A DNA stretch of 64,000 nt, from assembly GCF_024160145.1 (NCBI RefSeq), contig NZ_JAMYWQ010000016.1, positions 43,176 through 107,175 of the forward strand. The letters run 5' to 3'. The notes beneath the pieces are model-generated. The model was not told the origin of the DNA. It did no database searches and saw only the letters and a list, made by a program, of their open reading frames with translations. Origin of the DNA: Serratia nevei (lineage in GTDB: Bacteria > Pseudomonadota > Gammaproteobacteria > Enterobacterales > Enterobacteriaceae). This document shows positions 1 to 8,228 of the stretch, one piece after another. Every line of letters begins with the position of its first letter. The first letter of the stretch is position 1. The position numbers and the translations under genes were made by a program.

Positions 1-901
1 CGTAGCGCAATTGGTATTGGCGGCCCACGCCGTCTTCGATGGTGGTGATGCGCGGCGGGCCGTCGCTGTTGGTCCAGCGGTAGCGCTGCGAGCGGCCCAG
101 GCGGTCGAGGACGCCGAGCAATACCCATTGTTCGCTGGGGGCAGGCAGCGCCTCGGCTGCGGGGGCTGGCTGGGCTTGCAGGGCCTTGCGTGCGGTTTCT
201 ATGGCCTGCCAGTTGACGGGCGCGAAGATCCAGATCTGGCCGCCCTGGCCGCTGGCCGCAAAGATGAGGTGGGCGCTGCAGGCGAGGTCGCGGCGCACCC
301 AGGCAAAGCGGCCGCTCCACCACGCGGGGGCCTGCTGGGGCGCTGCGGTGTTTGCCGCAGTGGGCTCGTCGGCCGCTTCCGCGCTCGCGCCGGATTCGGC
401 GGCGAACCGTGCCGCGCCGCTTATACCGGCCAGCTCCTGCGCCAGCCCGCCCGGCTGCATGCCGGTGCGCAGCAGCCAGATATCTTCGCTGGGGCTGTGG
501 ATCGATTCGCCCACCGGCAGGGCGTCGAAGGTGATGGTGCGGCCCTGGCTGTCGTGCAGCAAGGTGGCGCCGGGCAGCACGGTGAGGCGCAGTTGCAGCG
601 GCGTGCCCCAGCCGTAGCCGAGCATGCCGCAGTGGCCGCCTTGTTCAGCATTGACGTAGCTGCTGTACTGGCGCTGCCAGGTCAGCGGCATGGCGCCCGG
701 CAGCGCAAAGTCCAGATCGGCCGCGCCCGACAGCACCTTGGCGCCGAGCTGGGGATTGACAGGGCTGCCGACCTTGACGCCTCCGGGGCAGACGGAGCAG
801 GCCACGCCGCCCTGGCTGCCGATGAGGACGGTGCGCGAGCCGGTGATGATTTTGCCGCCTTTGACGCTGTCGCTGATGCGCGCTGCTGGTTTGCCGCTCA
901 T
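1..901 (-). CDS. PAAR-domain Rhs protein, N-terminal part (T6SS effector), runs off the left edge
   Basis: The frame is open from an ATG at 901 to the window edge, so about 300 N-terminal residues are visible and the RHS repeats and toxic C-terminus are outside. It starts MSGKPAARISDSVKGG, a PAAR domain that would cap a VgrG spike. Next comes GSPVNPQLGAKVLSG, the hallmark that opens Rhs proteins, and then a YD/RHS-type core (WQRQYSSYVNAEQGG, GYGWGTPLQLRL). A good ribosome site (GAGAGGAAAA) precedes the ATG. It lies 59 nt downstream of vgrG on the same strand, so the two are probably one transcript. No transmembrane segment precedes the PAAR domain and no Eag (DUF1795) chaperone gene lies between the genes. 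The pairing points to a contact-dependent type VI cargo; which toxin it carries cannot be told here. Confidence 0.85.
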   Translation of the reverse strand, partial: MSGKPAARISDSVKGGKIITGSRTVLIGSQGGVACSVCPGGVKVGSPVNPQLGAKVLSGAADLDFALPGAMPLTWQRQYSSYVNAEQGGHCGMLGYGWGTPLQLRLTVLPGATLLHDSQGRTITFDALPVGESIHSPSEDIWLLRTGMQPGGLAQELAGISGAARFAAESGASAEAADEPTAANTAAPQQAPAWWSGRFAWVRRDLACSAHLIFAASGQGGQIWIFAPVNWQAIETARKALQAQPAPAAEALPAPSEQWVLLGVLDRLGRSQRYRWTNSDGPPRITTIEDGVGRQYQLRY

Positions 902-960
902 GGTGTTTTCCTCTCTTGGTATTCGGTGATGCGGTAACTACGGTAGGGCGGGATGCGCCG

Positions 961-3120
961 TCAGCAGTTTTTCTTGATCAGATTCGCCAGGGCCTGGATC
1001 TGCTCTCGAGTGATATGCACGTTGGAGGAGCCGCAGGCGAATACGACCTCTTCGATGGCGTTCAGCACGATCTTTTGGGCAGTCAAATGGTATGTTTCCT
1101 CGACCTTCACGGTGTCGCTCTTGAGCGTGGTGGTGCGCGGGCCCTTGACTACCTCGGTCTTGTCCACGCCGCTGATTTCGATGCGCTTGCCGCCCACGAT
1201 GGAGCTGTGCAGCAGGCCCACGTTCTCCGAGTGCACCAGCCCTACGTTGAAGGTGGACAGCAGGCCGACTTTCTCCATGCGCATCTGGCCGACCGTGATG
1301 CTCCATTTCTTCTTGATGTGGTCGGTTTCGTTCTGGTCGATGGTTTTCTTGCGGCTCTGGTGCACCGTCAGCGTCTCGTCGAGGTCGACTTCTTCCGTGC
1401 GCCAGCCATGCACGTTGATCTTCTCGTTGCGATCCACCACCTCCGTGCGGTCGCGGTGGATGGTGCTGAACTCGTCGCGGTCGATGGTCTTGCGCCTGTC
1501 GTTGCCCACCCACTTGTCTTCGTCGTGTTCGACCTCGGTGAGCTGGTCTTTCTGCGCGTGCAGCCACAACTGTTCTTCGCCGGCCTTGTCCTCGAAGCGC
1601 AGCGCGTTGGCCGTGCCGGGGCTGTCCTTCATGCCGTCGCCCGGCGTGCCGCCTTTGCTGCTGCGCGTCTTGATGCCGCTCTGGGTCTTGTTCGCCGGTA
1701 ACTGCCACGGCGGCATCTGCATCGCGTTGTAGACGCTGCCGGTGATGATGGGATAGTCCGGGTCGCCGTTCAGAAAATCGACGATGACTTCCTGCCCGAT
1801 GCGCGGGATGTGCATGGTGCCGTAGTTGGCTCCGGCCCAGGTCTGCGATACGCGAATCCAGCAACTGCTGTTTTCGTCCATCTGGCCGTAGCGGTCCCAT
1901 TGGAACTGCACCTTCACGCGGCCGTACTGGTCGGTATAGATTTCTTCGCCTGCCGGGCCGGTGACGACGGCGGTTTGCGAGCCGATCGCACTGGGTTTGG
2001 GCGTCACCCGCTGGCTGCGGTAGGGCACCCGCTTGGGCACGGCCGTGAAACTGATGCGGTATGTGGTCGGGTTATCGGTGCCCGCACGCTTGCCGCCGCC
2101 CGATCCTCCGGCACCATCGCTGCGGCGCACGTTCTCCGTAAACTGGTATTGCGTCGATTCGATCAGGTAGTCCTGGTTCTGATCGTCGCGCGGGTATTTG
2201 TGGAAGGTGAAGAAGTAGCCTGGCGCGATATTGCGGGCATTGCCTTCGCCCTGCACCAGCTCGCGCTGGGCCTGCTGCTGCTCGATGCGGATGCGGGCGT
2301 AGTTCTCGCCATCGCCCATGTCGGTATAGCCGCCCGGCCAGTCGTAAATCTCCCGGCTGTCTTCGGCATGGCCTGCGGGCTGCTGCTGGCGCGTGGTAAG
2401 GTCGGCCTTGGGTTTCTCAAAATCGTAGTCGTCGGCCTCGAAATGGCCCGAGGCAATGTCTTCGGCAAACGACCAACCGTCGATGAAATCTTCATCCTTC
2501 ACATGGGCGGCGCGGTCGCCCGAATAATAGGGAATGGTGCTGGGGCCGGGCAGAGGCCCATGGCTGCCGATATCGTCGGCCAGCACCAGGGTATGGCTGC
2601 CGTTGCTGTGGGTAAAGTAGTAGTGCGAACCTTCTAGTTCCATCAGGCGCGAGACGAAATTGAAGTCGCTCTCGCCGTGCTGGACGATATAGGGCCATTC
2701 CCTGTAGGTTCCGGTCAGTTTGTCCTCGATGGGGAAACCGTATTTACCCAGCACTTCCTTGACGATATCGGGGACTTTCTTGAACTGGAATATCTTGAAG
2801 TCGGTGCGGCGCGTGGCATGCCACAACCAGGGACGCAGCACCGCGTCATAGGCATAGAAATCTCCGTCTTTTCCGCTGTAGGTGAATTGGGTCACCTGCC
2901 CCGACAGAAACCGCTGGCCGCTGCCGCCGATTTCGGTGGTCAGGTCCACCTCGATACTCATGTCCTTGCCGAGCAGGGATTTGGCGGAGATGGATGCGGA
3001 CTCGCTGATGAGCCGTACCCGAAACTCGTACAGCTGGGAGATTTTTTCCTTCCCGGCCAGCGCGCGAAACTCCAGTTGCTCGCCCAATGGGCTGTGCGCG
3101 ATGAACGTTCGATTCCCCAT
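961..3120 (-). CDS. vgrG: Type VI secretion spike protein VgrG/TssI
   Basis: A 719-residue VgrG. The N-terminal gp27-like part (LGEQLEFRALAGKEKISQLY; later WPYIVQHGESDFNFVSRLME) is followed by the gp5/OB segment (EIYTDQYGRVKVQFQWDRYG; WAGANYGTMHIPRIGQEVIV). The C-terminal needle is made of short repeats of the type TxxxRD/ExxTIHxxR and ends LANLIKKNC. The trimer would form the puncturing tip of a T6SS tube and carry the PAAR-Rhs protein encoded just downstream. I chose ATG 3120 (MGNRTFIAHSPLG) because GGGAGG sits 6-7 nt upstream; an upstream in-frame ATG at 3174 adds 18 residues unlike the family. No other T6SS structural gene is in the window, so this looks like an orphan vgrG-rhs island that relies on a T6SS encoded elsewhere. 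Confidence 0.9.
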   Translation of the reverse strand: MGNRTFIAHSPLGEQLEFRALAGKEKISQLYEFRVRLISESASISAKSLLGKDMSIEVDLTTEIGGSGQRFLSGQVTQFTYSGKDGDFYAYDAVLRPWLWHATRRTDFKIFQFKKVPDIVKEVLGKYGFPIEDKLTGTYREWPYIVQHGESDFNFVSRLMELEGSHYYFTHSNGSHTLVLADDIGSHGPLPGPSTIPYYSGDRAAHVKDEDFIDGWSFAEDIASGHFEADDYDFEKPKADLTTRQQQPAGHAEDSREIYDWPGGYTDMGDGENYARIRIEQQQAQRELVQGEGNARNIAPGYFFTFHKYPRDDQNQDYLIESTQYQFTENVRRSDGAGGSGGGKRAGTDNPTTYRISFTAVPKRVPYRSQRVTPKPSAIGSQTAVVTGPAGEEIYTDQYGRVKVQFQWDRYGQMDENSSCWIRVSQTWAGANYGTMHIPRIGQEVIVDFLNGDPDYPIITGSVYNAMQMPPWQLPANKTQSGIKTRSSKGGTPGDGMKDSPGTANALRFEDKAGEEQLWLHAQKDQLTEVEHDEDKWVGNDRRKTIDRDEFSTIHRDRTEVVDRNEKINVHGWRTEEVDLDETLTVHQSRKKTIDQNETDHIKKKWSITVGQMRMEKVGLLSTFNVGLVHSENVGLLHSSIVGGKRIEISGVDKTEVVKGPRTTTLKSDTVKVEETYHLTAQKIVLNAIEEVVFACGSSNVHITREQIQALANLIKKNC

Positions 3121-3381
3121 TTTGCCTCCCTCTGGCCACCGCGAAGGTGCGCCAGTCCATCCCTGTTGTTTCAACTATTGAGTGATATTTCCGGTCACTG
3201 AAATCAACAGTTCCGGGTTGCTCTGCGCCGCATCTTAGGGGCGCAAGGGCTGGGCGGAGCTTAAAAACCTTATGGTTTGGTTGAATTAACTATCAATAAC
3301 CAAAGTTCAATCCGTTTAACCTATTTAATCGAGGGGAAGTGGTTTTCCTGATGTCCGCCTTTGTCCGTGGCGGGCTCGCAA

Positions 3382-3785
3382 GGTCAAGGTTCGGGCATGC
3401 CTTCGCGGCCTGCGGCCTTGACCAAGAGGCGCTGCCTCTTGGAACTCCGTTCTCGCCGAAGGGCAAGGGTGCAGGGGTAAAGGCCCCCTGCACCCCGCCA
3501 TGAGGCTGGGTCGCTGCGCGGGCGTCAATGGTGCGCTGCGCCGGGTGCTCGCCTGCGGCTGCGCGCCCGCCATTGACCCCCGCTACGCTCAACAAATCAA
3601 GCTGCCCGCTTTGGGTGGGCAATGGGGGGCCATTGCACGGCCAAAGCGGGTAGCCGGCAAGCCCCGCAGGGGCGCGTCAGCAGGGGCGCCGCAAGCTGGC
3701 CCAGGTCCATTGCGCTGCTGCCGCAGGGCCTTTTGCACGGTCCCCAGCAACGCGAAGGGCCGTCACTGCACACCGCAGTGACGGC
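3382..3785. repeat. Array of perfect or near-perfect hairpins
   Basis: Six inverted repeats in 400 bp: GGTCAAGG 3382-3389 with 3416-3423; CCAAGAGG 3422-3429 with 3435-3442; GGGTGCAGGGG 3467-3477 with 3485-3495 (11 bp perfect, 7-nt loop); GCGGGCGTCAATGG 3518-3531 with 3570-3583 (one mismatch); CCCGCTTTGG 3605-3614 with 3641-3650, nesting GGCAATGG/CCATTGC; and GCCGTCACTGC 3759-3769 with 3775-3785 (11 bp perfect, 5-nt loop). None has a T-run, so these are not ordinary terminators. They could be structured RNA, protein-binding sites or part of a transfer/replication region. Confidence 0.7.
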
Positions 3786-3821
3786 CCCCCACCTCCCGCG
3801 CGAAATATGGGCTTGGGCACG

Positions 3822-3835
3822 TTCCTATTGTTTGC
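3822..3835 (+). repeat. 12-14-mer CCTATTGTTTGC, copy 1 (possible attachment-like site)
   Basis: TTCCTATTGTTTGC here recurs as the 12-mer CCTATTGTTTGC at 6715-6726 in direct orientation and as GCAAACAATAGGAA at 6689-6702 inverted. The copies bracket about 2.9 kb holding both integrase genes. They may be recombinase arm or core sites, but no duplicated tRNA end supports an att assignment. Confidence 0.4.
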
Positions 3836-4337
3836 GGCATGCGTGACGATGCCCACCTACACTGGGCCTGCACGACGCCAAGTCCGATGGGCTTTGTACA
3901 TCGGCATCCCCAACGGCGCAGGTTCCTGCAAGCGTCTCCCTACCCAGGGCGGAACCCTCCCCAGGCATGCCCAGGCTCCCCCGCATGCCGCTCCTACCCA
4001 CGGAGCAGAGCCATTTTTCTCCGGCTGTTCTCGTCATTCCTGCGCCCACGGCGCGCTATTCCTGTGGCCACGTTTCGAGTGCAACGCTCGCTGGCCGGTC
4101 TTACCCATCTCACTCACTCAAAGGAGGTTTTTGTCACCGCTATCCGCATTGCGTTGTCTTGCTGTTCCTCCGTCCCACCTCCCCGCAGGGAGTGCGACGG
4201 ACGCCTCATGAGAGGCAAACCGGTGTTCTGAGCACCATGCCCTTGTCCTTCGGGAGCCTCGCCTGGCGAGCCGGCAATTTCACTTACCTGTTGTTTCTCA
4301 GAGATCACGATTTGAATTTGCACGGCCAGGAGGGCGA

Positions 4338-5201
4338 ATGGATGACTTGACCTACTCTCTGCGCCAACTGTGTCGGCGCAACCGCGACGGCAGCCACAAC
4401 ACGCAGGCCGACCGCCTGCGCGGGCTGACGCTGGTGGCACGGCAGTTGGAGGAAGGCGGGTTTCGGCGGATGACGGCGACTTCTCTCAAGGGCAAGCATG
4501 TCGATGCGCTGGTCGAGCGCTGGCAGGCCGAGGGGCTGTCTGCCGGTACCCTGAAAAACCGCATGGCGCATTTGCGCTGGTGGGCAGAGAAGGTGGGCAA
4601 GGCCGGTGTCATTCCGGCCGACAATACGCGGCTCGGCATTCCGGAGCGGCAGCATGTCACCAATGCCGATAAGTCGAAGACGTTGGGGGATGCACTCGAT
4701 GGCGTGCGCGATGCGCATGTGCGGATGAGCCTGCAATTGCAGCAGGCTTTCGGGCTGCGGCGCGAGGAGTCCATCAAGTTCCAGCCGGGCTATGCGGACC
4801 GGGGCGACCATATCGCGCTGAAAGGCAGTTGGACCAAGGGCGGGCGCGAGCGCACGGTGCCGGTCACCACGGCCGAGCAGCGGCACGTGCTGGACCTGGC
4901 GCACCAGGTGGCCGGTGCGGGGTCGCTGATCCCGGCGCACAAGAATTTCATCCAGCAGCGCCACACCTATGACGGGCAGTGCAAAGCGGCCGGCCTGAGC
5001 CATATGCATGGGCTGCGGCATCGGTACGCGCAGGATCGCTATGAGGCGCTGACGGGGTGGAAAGCGCCGGCCGCTGGCGGGCCTTCGGCGCGGTCGCTGA
5101 CGCCGGCGCAGCGCGCGCTAGACACGCAGGCGCGGCAGGCGATTAGCCGCGAGCTGGGGCATGAGCGGACGCAGATTACGGCGGTTTATCTTGGGAGGTA
5201 G
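4338..5201 (+). CDS. Integrase-domain protein (tyrosine recombinase fold)
   Basis: 287 residues. The first ~110 form a SAM-like N-terminal region (LSAGTLKNRMAHLRWWAEK). The C-terminal catalytic domain has candidate residues R141/R142 (AFGLRREES), K167 (GSWTKGGRERTVPV), H224-x-x-R227 (HGLRHRYAQ), H275 (LGHERTQI) and Y284 (TAVYLGR), close to the full tyrosine-recombinase set. It belongs to the compact integrase-domain family I associate with integrative elements rather than lambdoid phages. AGGAGGG lies 4 nt before the ATG. It is convergent with the P4-type integrase downstream, so this island end carries two unrelated recombinases. Whether it is active or a transfer accessory is not decidable from sequence. 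Confidence 0.75.
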   Translation: MDDLTYSLRQLCRRNRDGSHNTQADRLRGLTLVARQLEEGGFRRMTATSLKGKHVDALVERWQAEGLSAGTLKNRMAHLRWWAEKVGKAGVIPADNTRLGIPERQHVTNADKSKTLGDALDGVRDAHVRMSLQLQQAFGLRREESIKFQPGYADRGDHIALKGSWTKGGRERTVPVTTAEQRHVLDLAHQVAGAGSLIPAHKNFIQQRHTYDGQCKAAGLSHMHGLRHRYAQDRYEALTGWKAPAAGGPSARSLTPAQRALDTQARQAISRELGHERTQITAVYLGR

Positions 5202-5330
5202 TGCTTTCCGTCAAGGCTTGATAGCCCAAATTTTGAAGCGTCAGCGGTGCTGCACTACCGGGCACGCGACGGACGAAATGCAGGCTGAGATTTCCCGGCT
5301 TTGACCGACGTTTTGTCGCGCCTTGTAAAA

Positions 5331-5369
5331 GTGCCTGGTACCTTCTTCTTCGGAATCGGCACCAGGCGC
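5331..5369. repeat. REP-like hairpin between the two integrase genes
   Basis: GTGCCTGGT (5331-5339) pairs with ACCAGGCGC (5361-5369) with one G-T wobble. It sits between the convergent recombinase genes and could act as a terminator-like or REP-type element; there is no T-run on either side. Confidence 0.4.
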
Positions 5370-5391
5370 TCAACACCGTTGTGGCGAAGAA

Positions 5392-6603
5392 TCAGCCGTA
5401 TGCGATGCCTCCAATCTCGCGCAGATAATCCGCCCACTCCTGCATCAACTGTTTTCTGTCGGCCAGCAGCAGGGCCTTGTTGTAAGTGGCCCGCACCCTA
5501 TTGCTTTCCACGTGGGCCAGTTGTCGCTCGATGGCATCAGGACGATAGCCATGTTCGTTGGCCCAGGTTGAGAAAGTTGTACGCCAGCAGTGCGGCGTTG
5601 CCCTGGGGCCCAGGTTCATGTCGCGCATGGCATAGGTCAAGCGATTGGGGGTCGTAAAACCCTTGCCGCTGCGATGCGGGAACAGGTAGCGCCCGGTTCC
5701 TGAAATCTGCTTGATCTGGTGAAGTACTTCGATCGCCGAATCTGAGAGAGGGCAGATATGGTCGCGCCTCGCCTTCATCTTGGCGGCAGGGCGACGCCAT
5801 AGGTTGTCCACAAAATCGAACTCGTCCCATTCGGCATCCGCCGCCTCACCGGGGCGGCAGGCGGTCAGCGCGATGAACTTGAGGCACAGAACGGTTTCCG
5901 GGTAGCCGCGATAGCTCTGCAACTTGTGATAGAAGGCCTGGACCTGCTCACGGGTCATGACGGCCTTGCTTTGGCTCACTGGCATGCGCAACAGGCCGCG
6001 CAATCCGGGAATCGGATTGCTTTCTGCCAAGCCACGGACCACTGCAAACTCAAACAGTGCCGACAGGTCGCCTTTCACATGAATGCCCGCCCAGGCCCCG
6101 TGCGCCTTGCACGCTTCCAGAATGGGACGAATCAGGTTCGGACCGATTTCATCCATGCTCAAGCCGTCCAGCTTGGGGGCCAGATACTTCCTTATCCGCG
6201 ACTCTTTCGTGCGGTACGAACTGACGGCAAACACCGGCTTGATATCGGCTAGATAGGCTTTGGTCACCTTGGCAAAGGTGCCGTCCTTTTCCCGCCTGAG
6301 CGCCTCGGCCTCTTCGATATTGCGACGTTTGACGTCCTGGCGATCACGGGACGGATGAATCCCTTGCTTGATAAGCGAACGTGCAGTATCCCGTGCAGCC
6401 CGAGCCTGAGCGAGGCTGACTTTGGGAAAGGTGCCGATGGCGAAGAGGTTCTCCTTCCCCTCGATCCGGTACTTCCACCGCCAGCGTTTTCCGCCAGACG
6501 GTGTGATTTGAAGGAACAGGCCGCCCCCATCTGAGAGCTTGTAGGTGCGCTCGGTCGGTTTGGCTGATTTGACTTTGAGGTCTGTTAGCAAGTTTTCGGG
6601 CAT
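5392..6603 (-). CDS. P4-type tyrosine integrase
   Basis: 403 residues. The N-terminus is the DUF4102 arm-binding domain typical of P4/island integrases (LKVKSAKPTERTYKLSDGGG; LFAIGTFPKVSLAQAR). The catalytic domain has R250 (TACRPGEA), H338 and R341 (TPHCWRTTF), H364 (LAHVESNRVRATYNKA) and nucleophile Y374, so it looks intact. It would integrate or excise the island by site-specific recombination. Its 5' end faces ychF, 200 bp away, as expected for an integrase placed at an island boundary. P4-type enzymes usually use tRNA 3' ends, but no tRNA is seen here, so the target is unclear. Confidence 0.92.
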   Translation of the reverse strand: MPENLLTDLKVKSAKPTERTYKLSDGGGLFLQITPSGGKRWRWKYRIEGKENLFAIGTFPKVSLAQARAARDTARSLIKQGIHPSRDRQDVKRRNIEEAEALRREKDGTFAKVTKAYLADIKPVFAVSSYRTKESRIRKYLAPKLDGLSMDEIGPNLIRPILEACKAHGAWAGIHVKGDLSALFEFAVVRGLAESNPIPGLRGLLRMPVSQSKAVMTREQVQAFYHKLQSYRGYPETVLCLKFIALTACRPGEAADAEWDEFDFVDNLWRRPAAKMKARRDHICPLSDSAIEVLHQIKQISGTGRYLFPHRSGKGFTTPNRLTYAMRDMNLGPRATPHCWRTTFSTWANEHGYRPDAIERQLAHVESNRVRATYNKALLLADRKQLMQEWADYLREIGGIAYG

Positions 6604-6688
6604 ATCTCATCTCCCGAGCGGGGAAAAAAGTACCCCCACTCTTGAACTCAGATACCCCCAAAAGTACCCCCAGCTTTTCTGGACCTCA

Positions 6689-6726
6689 GCAAACAATAGG
6701 AATTCTCAGTGGACCCTATTGTTTGC
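6689..6726. repeat. Perfect 12-bp inverted repeat at the integrase/ychF boundary
   Basis: GCAAACAATAGG (6689-6700) and CCTATTGTTTGC (6715-6726) form a perfect inverted repeat around a 14-bp centre. The same 12-mer occurs at 3824-3835. The position just upstream of the integrase promoter region suggests an integrase or excisionase binding site, or an island junction. Confidence 0.5.
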
Positions 6727-6802
6727 CTCAACTCTATGATTCAAAAGAGTTTTATTGTCCAGGGAGTGCTCTTAAGCTCCACTGAAATCCAGCCCGAAAC
6801 CG

Positions 6803-7894
6803 TCAGACGTTAAACAAGAAGTTCATCACGTCGCCGTCTTTGACGATGTAGTCTTTACCTTCGGAACGCATTTTGCCGGCCTCTTTGGCGCCTTGTTCAC
6901 CCTTGTAGGTGATGAAGTCGTCATAAGAGATGGTTTGCGCGCGGATAAAGCCTTTCTCGAAGTCGGTGTGGATCTTGCCGGCCGCCTGCGGGGCGGTGGC
7001 GCCGACCGGGATGGTCCAGGCGCGTACTTCTTTCACGCCGGCGGTGAAGTAGGTCTGCAGGTTCAGCAGTTCATAACCGGCGCGGATCACGCGGTTCAGG
7101 CCCGGCTCTTCCAGGCCCAGTTCGGCCATGAACTCGTCGCGCTCTTCGTCTTCCAGCTCGGCGATGTCGGATTCCACCGCGGCGCACACGGCAACCACCA
7201 CGGAGCCTTCGGCGTCGGCGATTTTACGCACGGTGTCCAGGTACGGGTTGTTCTCGAAGCCGTCTTCGTTGACGTTGGCGATGTACATGGTCGGCTTCAG
7301 CGTCAGGAAGCTCAGGTATTTGATCGCCGCTTTGTCTTCTGCGGTCAGATCCAGCGCGCGCAGCATGCCGGCGTTTTCCAGGTGCGGCAGGCATTTCTCC
7401 AGCGCCGCCAGCTCGGCCTTGGCGTCTTTGTCGCCGCCTTTGGCTTTCTTCTGCACGCGGTGGATGGCGCGCTCGCAGGTGTCCAGGTCAGACAGCGCCA
7501 GCTCGGTGTTGATGACGTCGATGTCTTCGGCCGGATCGACCTTGTTGTTGACGTGGATGATGTTGTCGTTCTCGAAGCAGCGCACCACGTGGCCGATGGC
7601 TTCGGTTTCGCGGATGTTGGTCAGGAACTGGTTGCCCAGGCCTTCACCCTTGGACGCGCCTTTCACCAGGCCGGCGATGTCGACGAATTCCATGGTGGTC
7701 GGCAGAATGCGCTGCGGCTTGACGATCTCGGCCAGCTTATCCAGACGCGGATCGGGCATCGGCACCACACCGGTGTTCGGTTCAATGGTGCAGAACGGGA
7801 AGTTGGCTGCTTCAATGCCCGCTTTGGTCAACGCGTTGAACAGGGTGGATTTGCCTACGTTAGGCAGGCCGACGATACCGCATTTGAATCCCAT
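6803..7894 (-). CDS. ychF: Ribosome-binding ATPase YchF (Obg/TRAFAC family)
   Basis: 363 residues, the usual length. The P-loop is GLPNVGKST near residues 8-16. The base-specificity motif is NVNED near residue 200 instead of NKxD, which gives this Obg-like protein its preference for ATP. The C-terminal TGS domain contains [19 protein letters not shown] and ends [10 protein letters not shown]. It binds ribosomes and is linked to redox stress and start-codon selection. In E. coli it sits directly downstream of pth; here a divergently read sulP gene separates the two, so ychF must have its own promoter. Confidence 0.97.
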   Translation of the reverse strand: MGFKCGIVGLPNVGKSTLFNALTKAGIEAANFPFCTIEPNTGVVPMPDPRLDKLAEIVKPQRILPTTMEFVDIAGLVKGASKGEGLGNQFLTNIRETEAIGHVVRCFENDNIIHVNNKVDPAEDIDVINTELALSDLDTCERAIHRVQKKAKGGDKDAKAELAALEKCLPHLENAGMLRALDLTAEDKAAIKYLSFLTLKPTMYIANVNEDGFENNPYLDTVRKIADAEGSVVVAVCAAVESDIAELEDEERDEFMAELGLEEPGLNRVIRAGYELLNLQTYFTAGVKEVRAWTIPVGATAPQAAGKIHTDFEKGFIRAQTISYDDFITYKGEQGAKEAGKMRSEGKDYIVKDGDVMNFLFNV

Positions 7895-8228
7895 GTTGTA
7901 ATCACCTTAAATATCTTAACTATCAGCCGGTTAGGTTTAACCGGCTGCATAAAGGGCAAAATAATGCCGCTATTATACACGTAATGGGCGTTTATCTCGA
8001 TCAGACTTGCTTGGCCGGGGCGAGCGCAGCGCGGGCGACCGGTTTTTGATTGAGATTTGGATCACATTTACCCATACTGGCCGTTCTGATTAACCGACAG
8101 GAAACGCGCCGGATGTATTTCTTGCCTACGCCACCCTGAGCTGTGCCCGCCTGCAGTCTGCCGCCCCTTGCGGCCCCTCCTGCCCGCTACGCGGGGAGAT
8201 GATGTCATCTGTCATAAGTGAATAATGC
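7895..8228. promoter_or_regulatory. Divergent ychF/sulP control region with leader hairpin
   Basis: On the minus strand TATAAT at 7977-7972 is a good -10 candidate for ychF. The leader then contains a perfect 10-bp hairpin, CAGCCGGTTA (7924-7933) with TAACCGGCTG (7938-7947), loop GGTT, ending about 30 nt before the ychF ATG. No clear -35 was found. The sulP side (8000-8228) shows no certain promoter. Confidence 0.45.

Larger units (their letters stand above)
3175..4337. other. Non-coding stretch between vgrG and integrase-domain gene
   Basis: No convincing gene. It holds an AT-richer patch (about 3260-3335) where a promoter for vgrG might lie, then a dense cluster of hairpins (3382-3785, listed separately), then about 500 bp leading into the integrase-domain gene. 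The last part includes a strong Shine-Dalgarno-like AAAGGAGG at 4120-4127 that is not followed by a plausible frame. Short open frames here are broken across the hairpins and have no family resemblance. The style resembles the intergenic DNA of integrative elements, from memory only. Confidence 0.5.

Noticed and set aside
916..1701. Open frames on the plus strand opposite vgrG
   Set aside because: Antisense shadows of VgrG, without ribosome sites or recognisable motifs.
3500..4211. Several 70-130-codon frames in the hairpin region
   Set aside because: They cross the inverted repeats, overlap each other in different frames and have no credible start or homology.
6604..6802. tRNA or tmRNA end as integrase target
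   Set aside because: No T-arm (GTTCGA-type) sequence or CCA-proximal stem could be found near the integrase.
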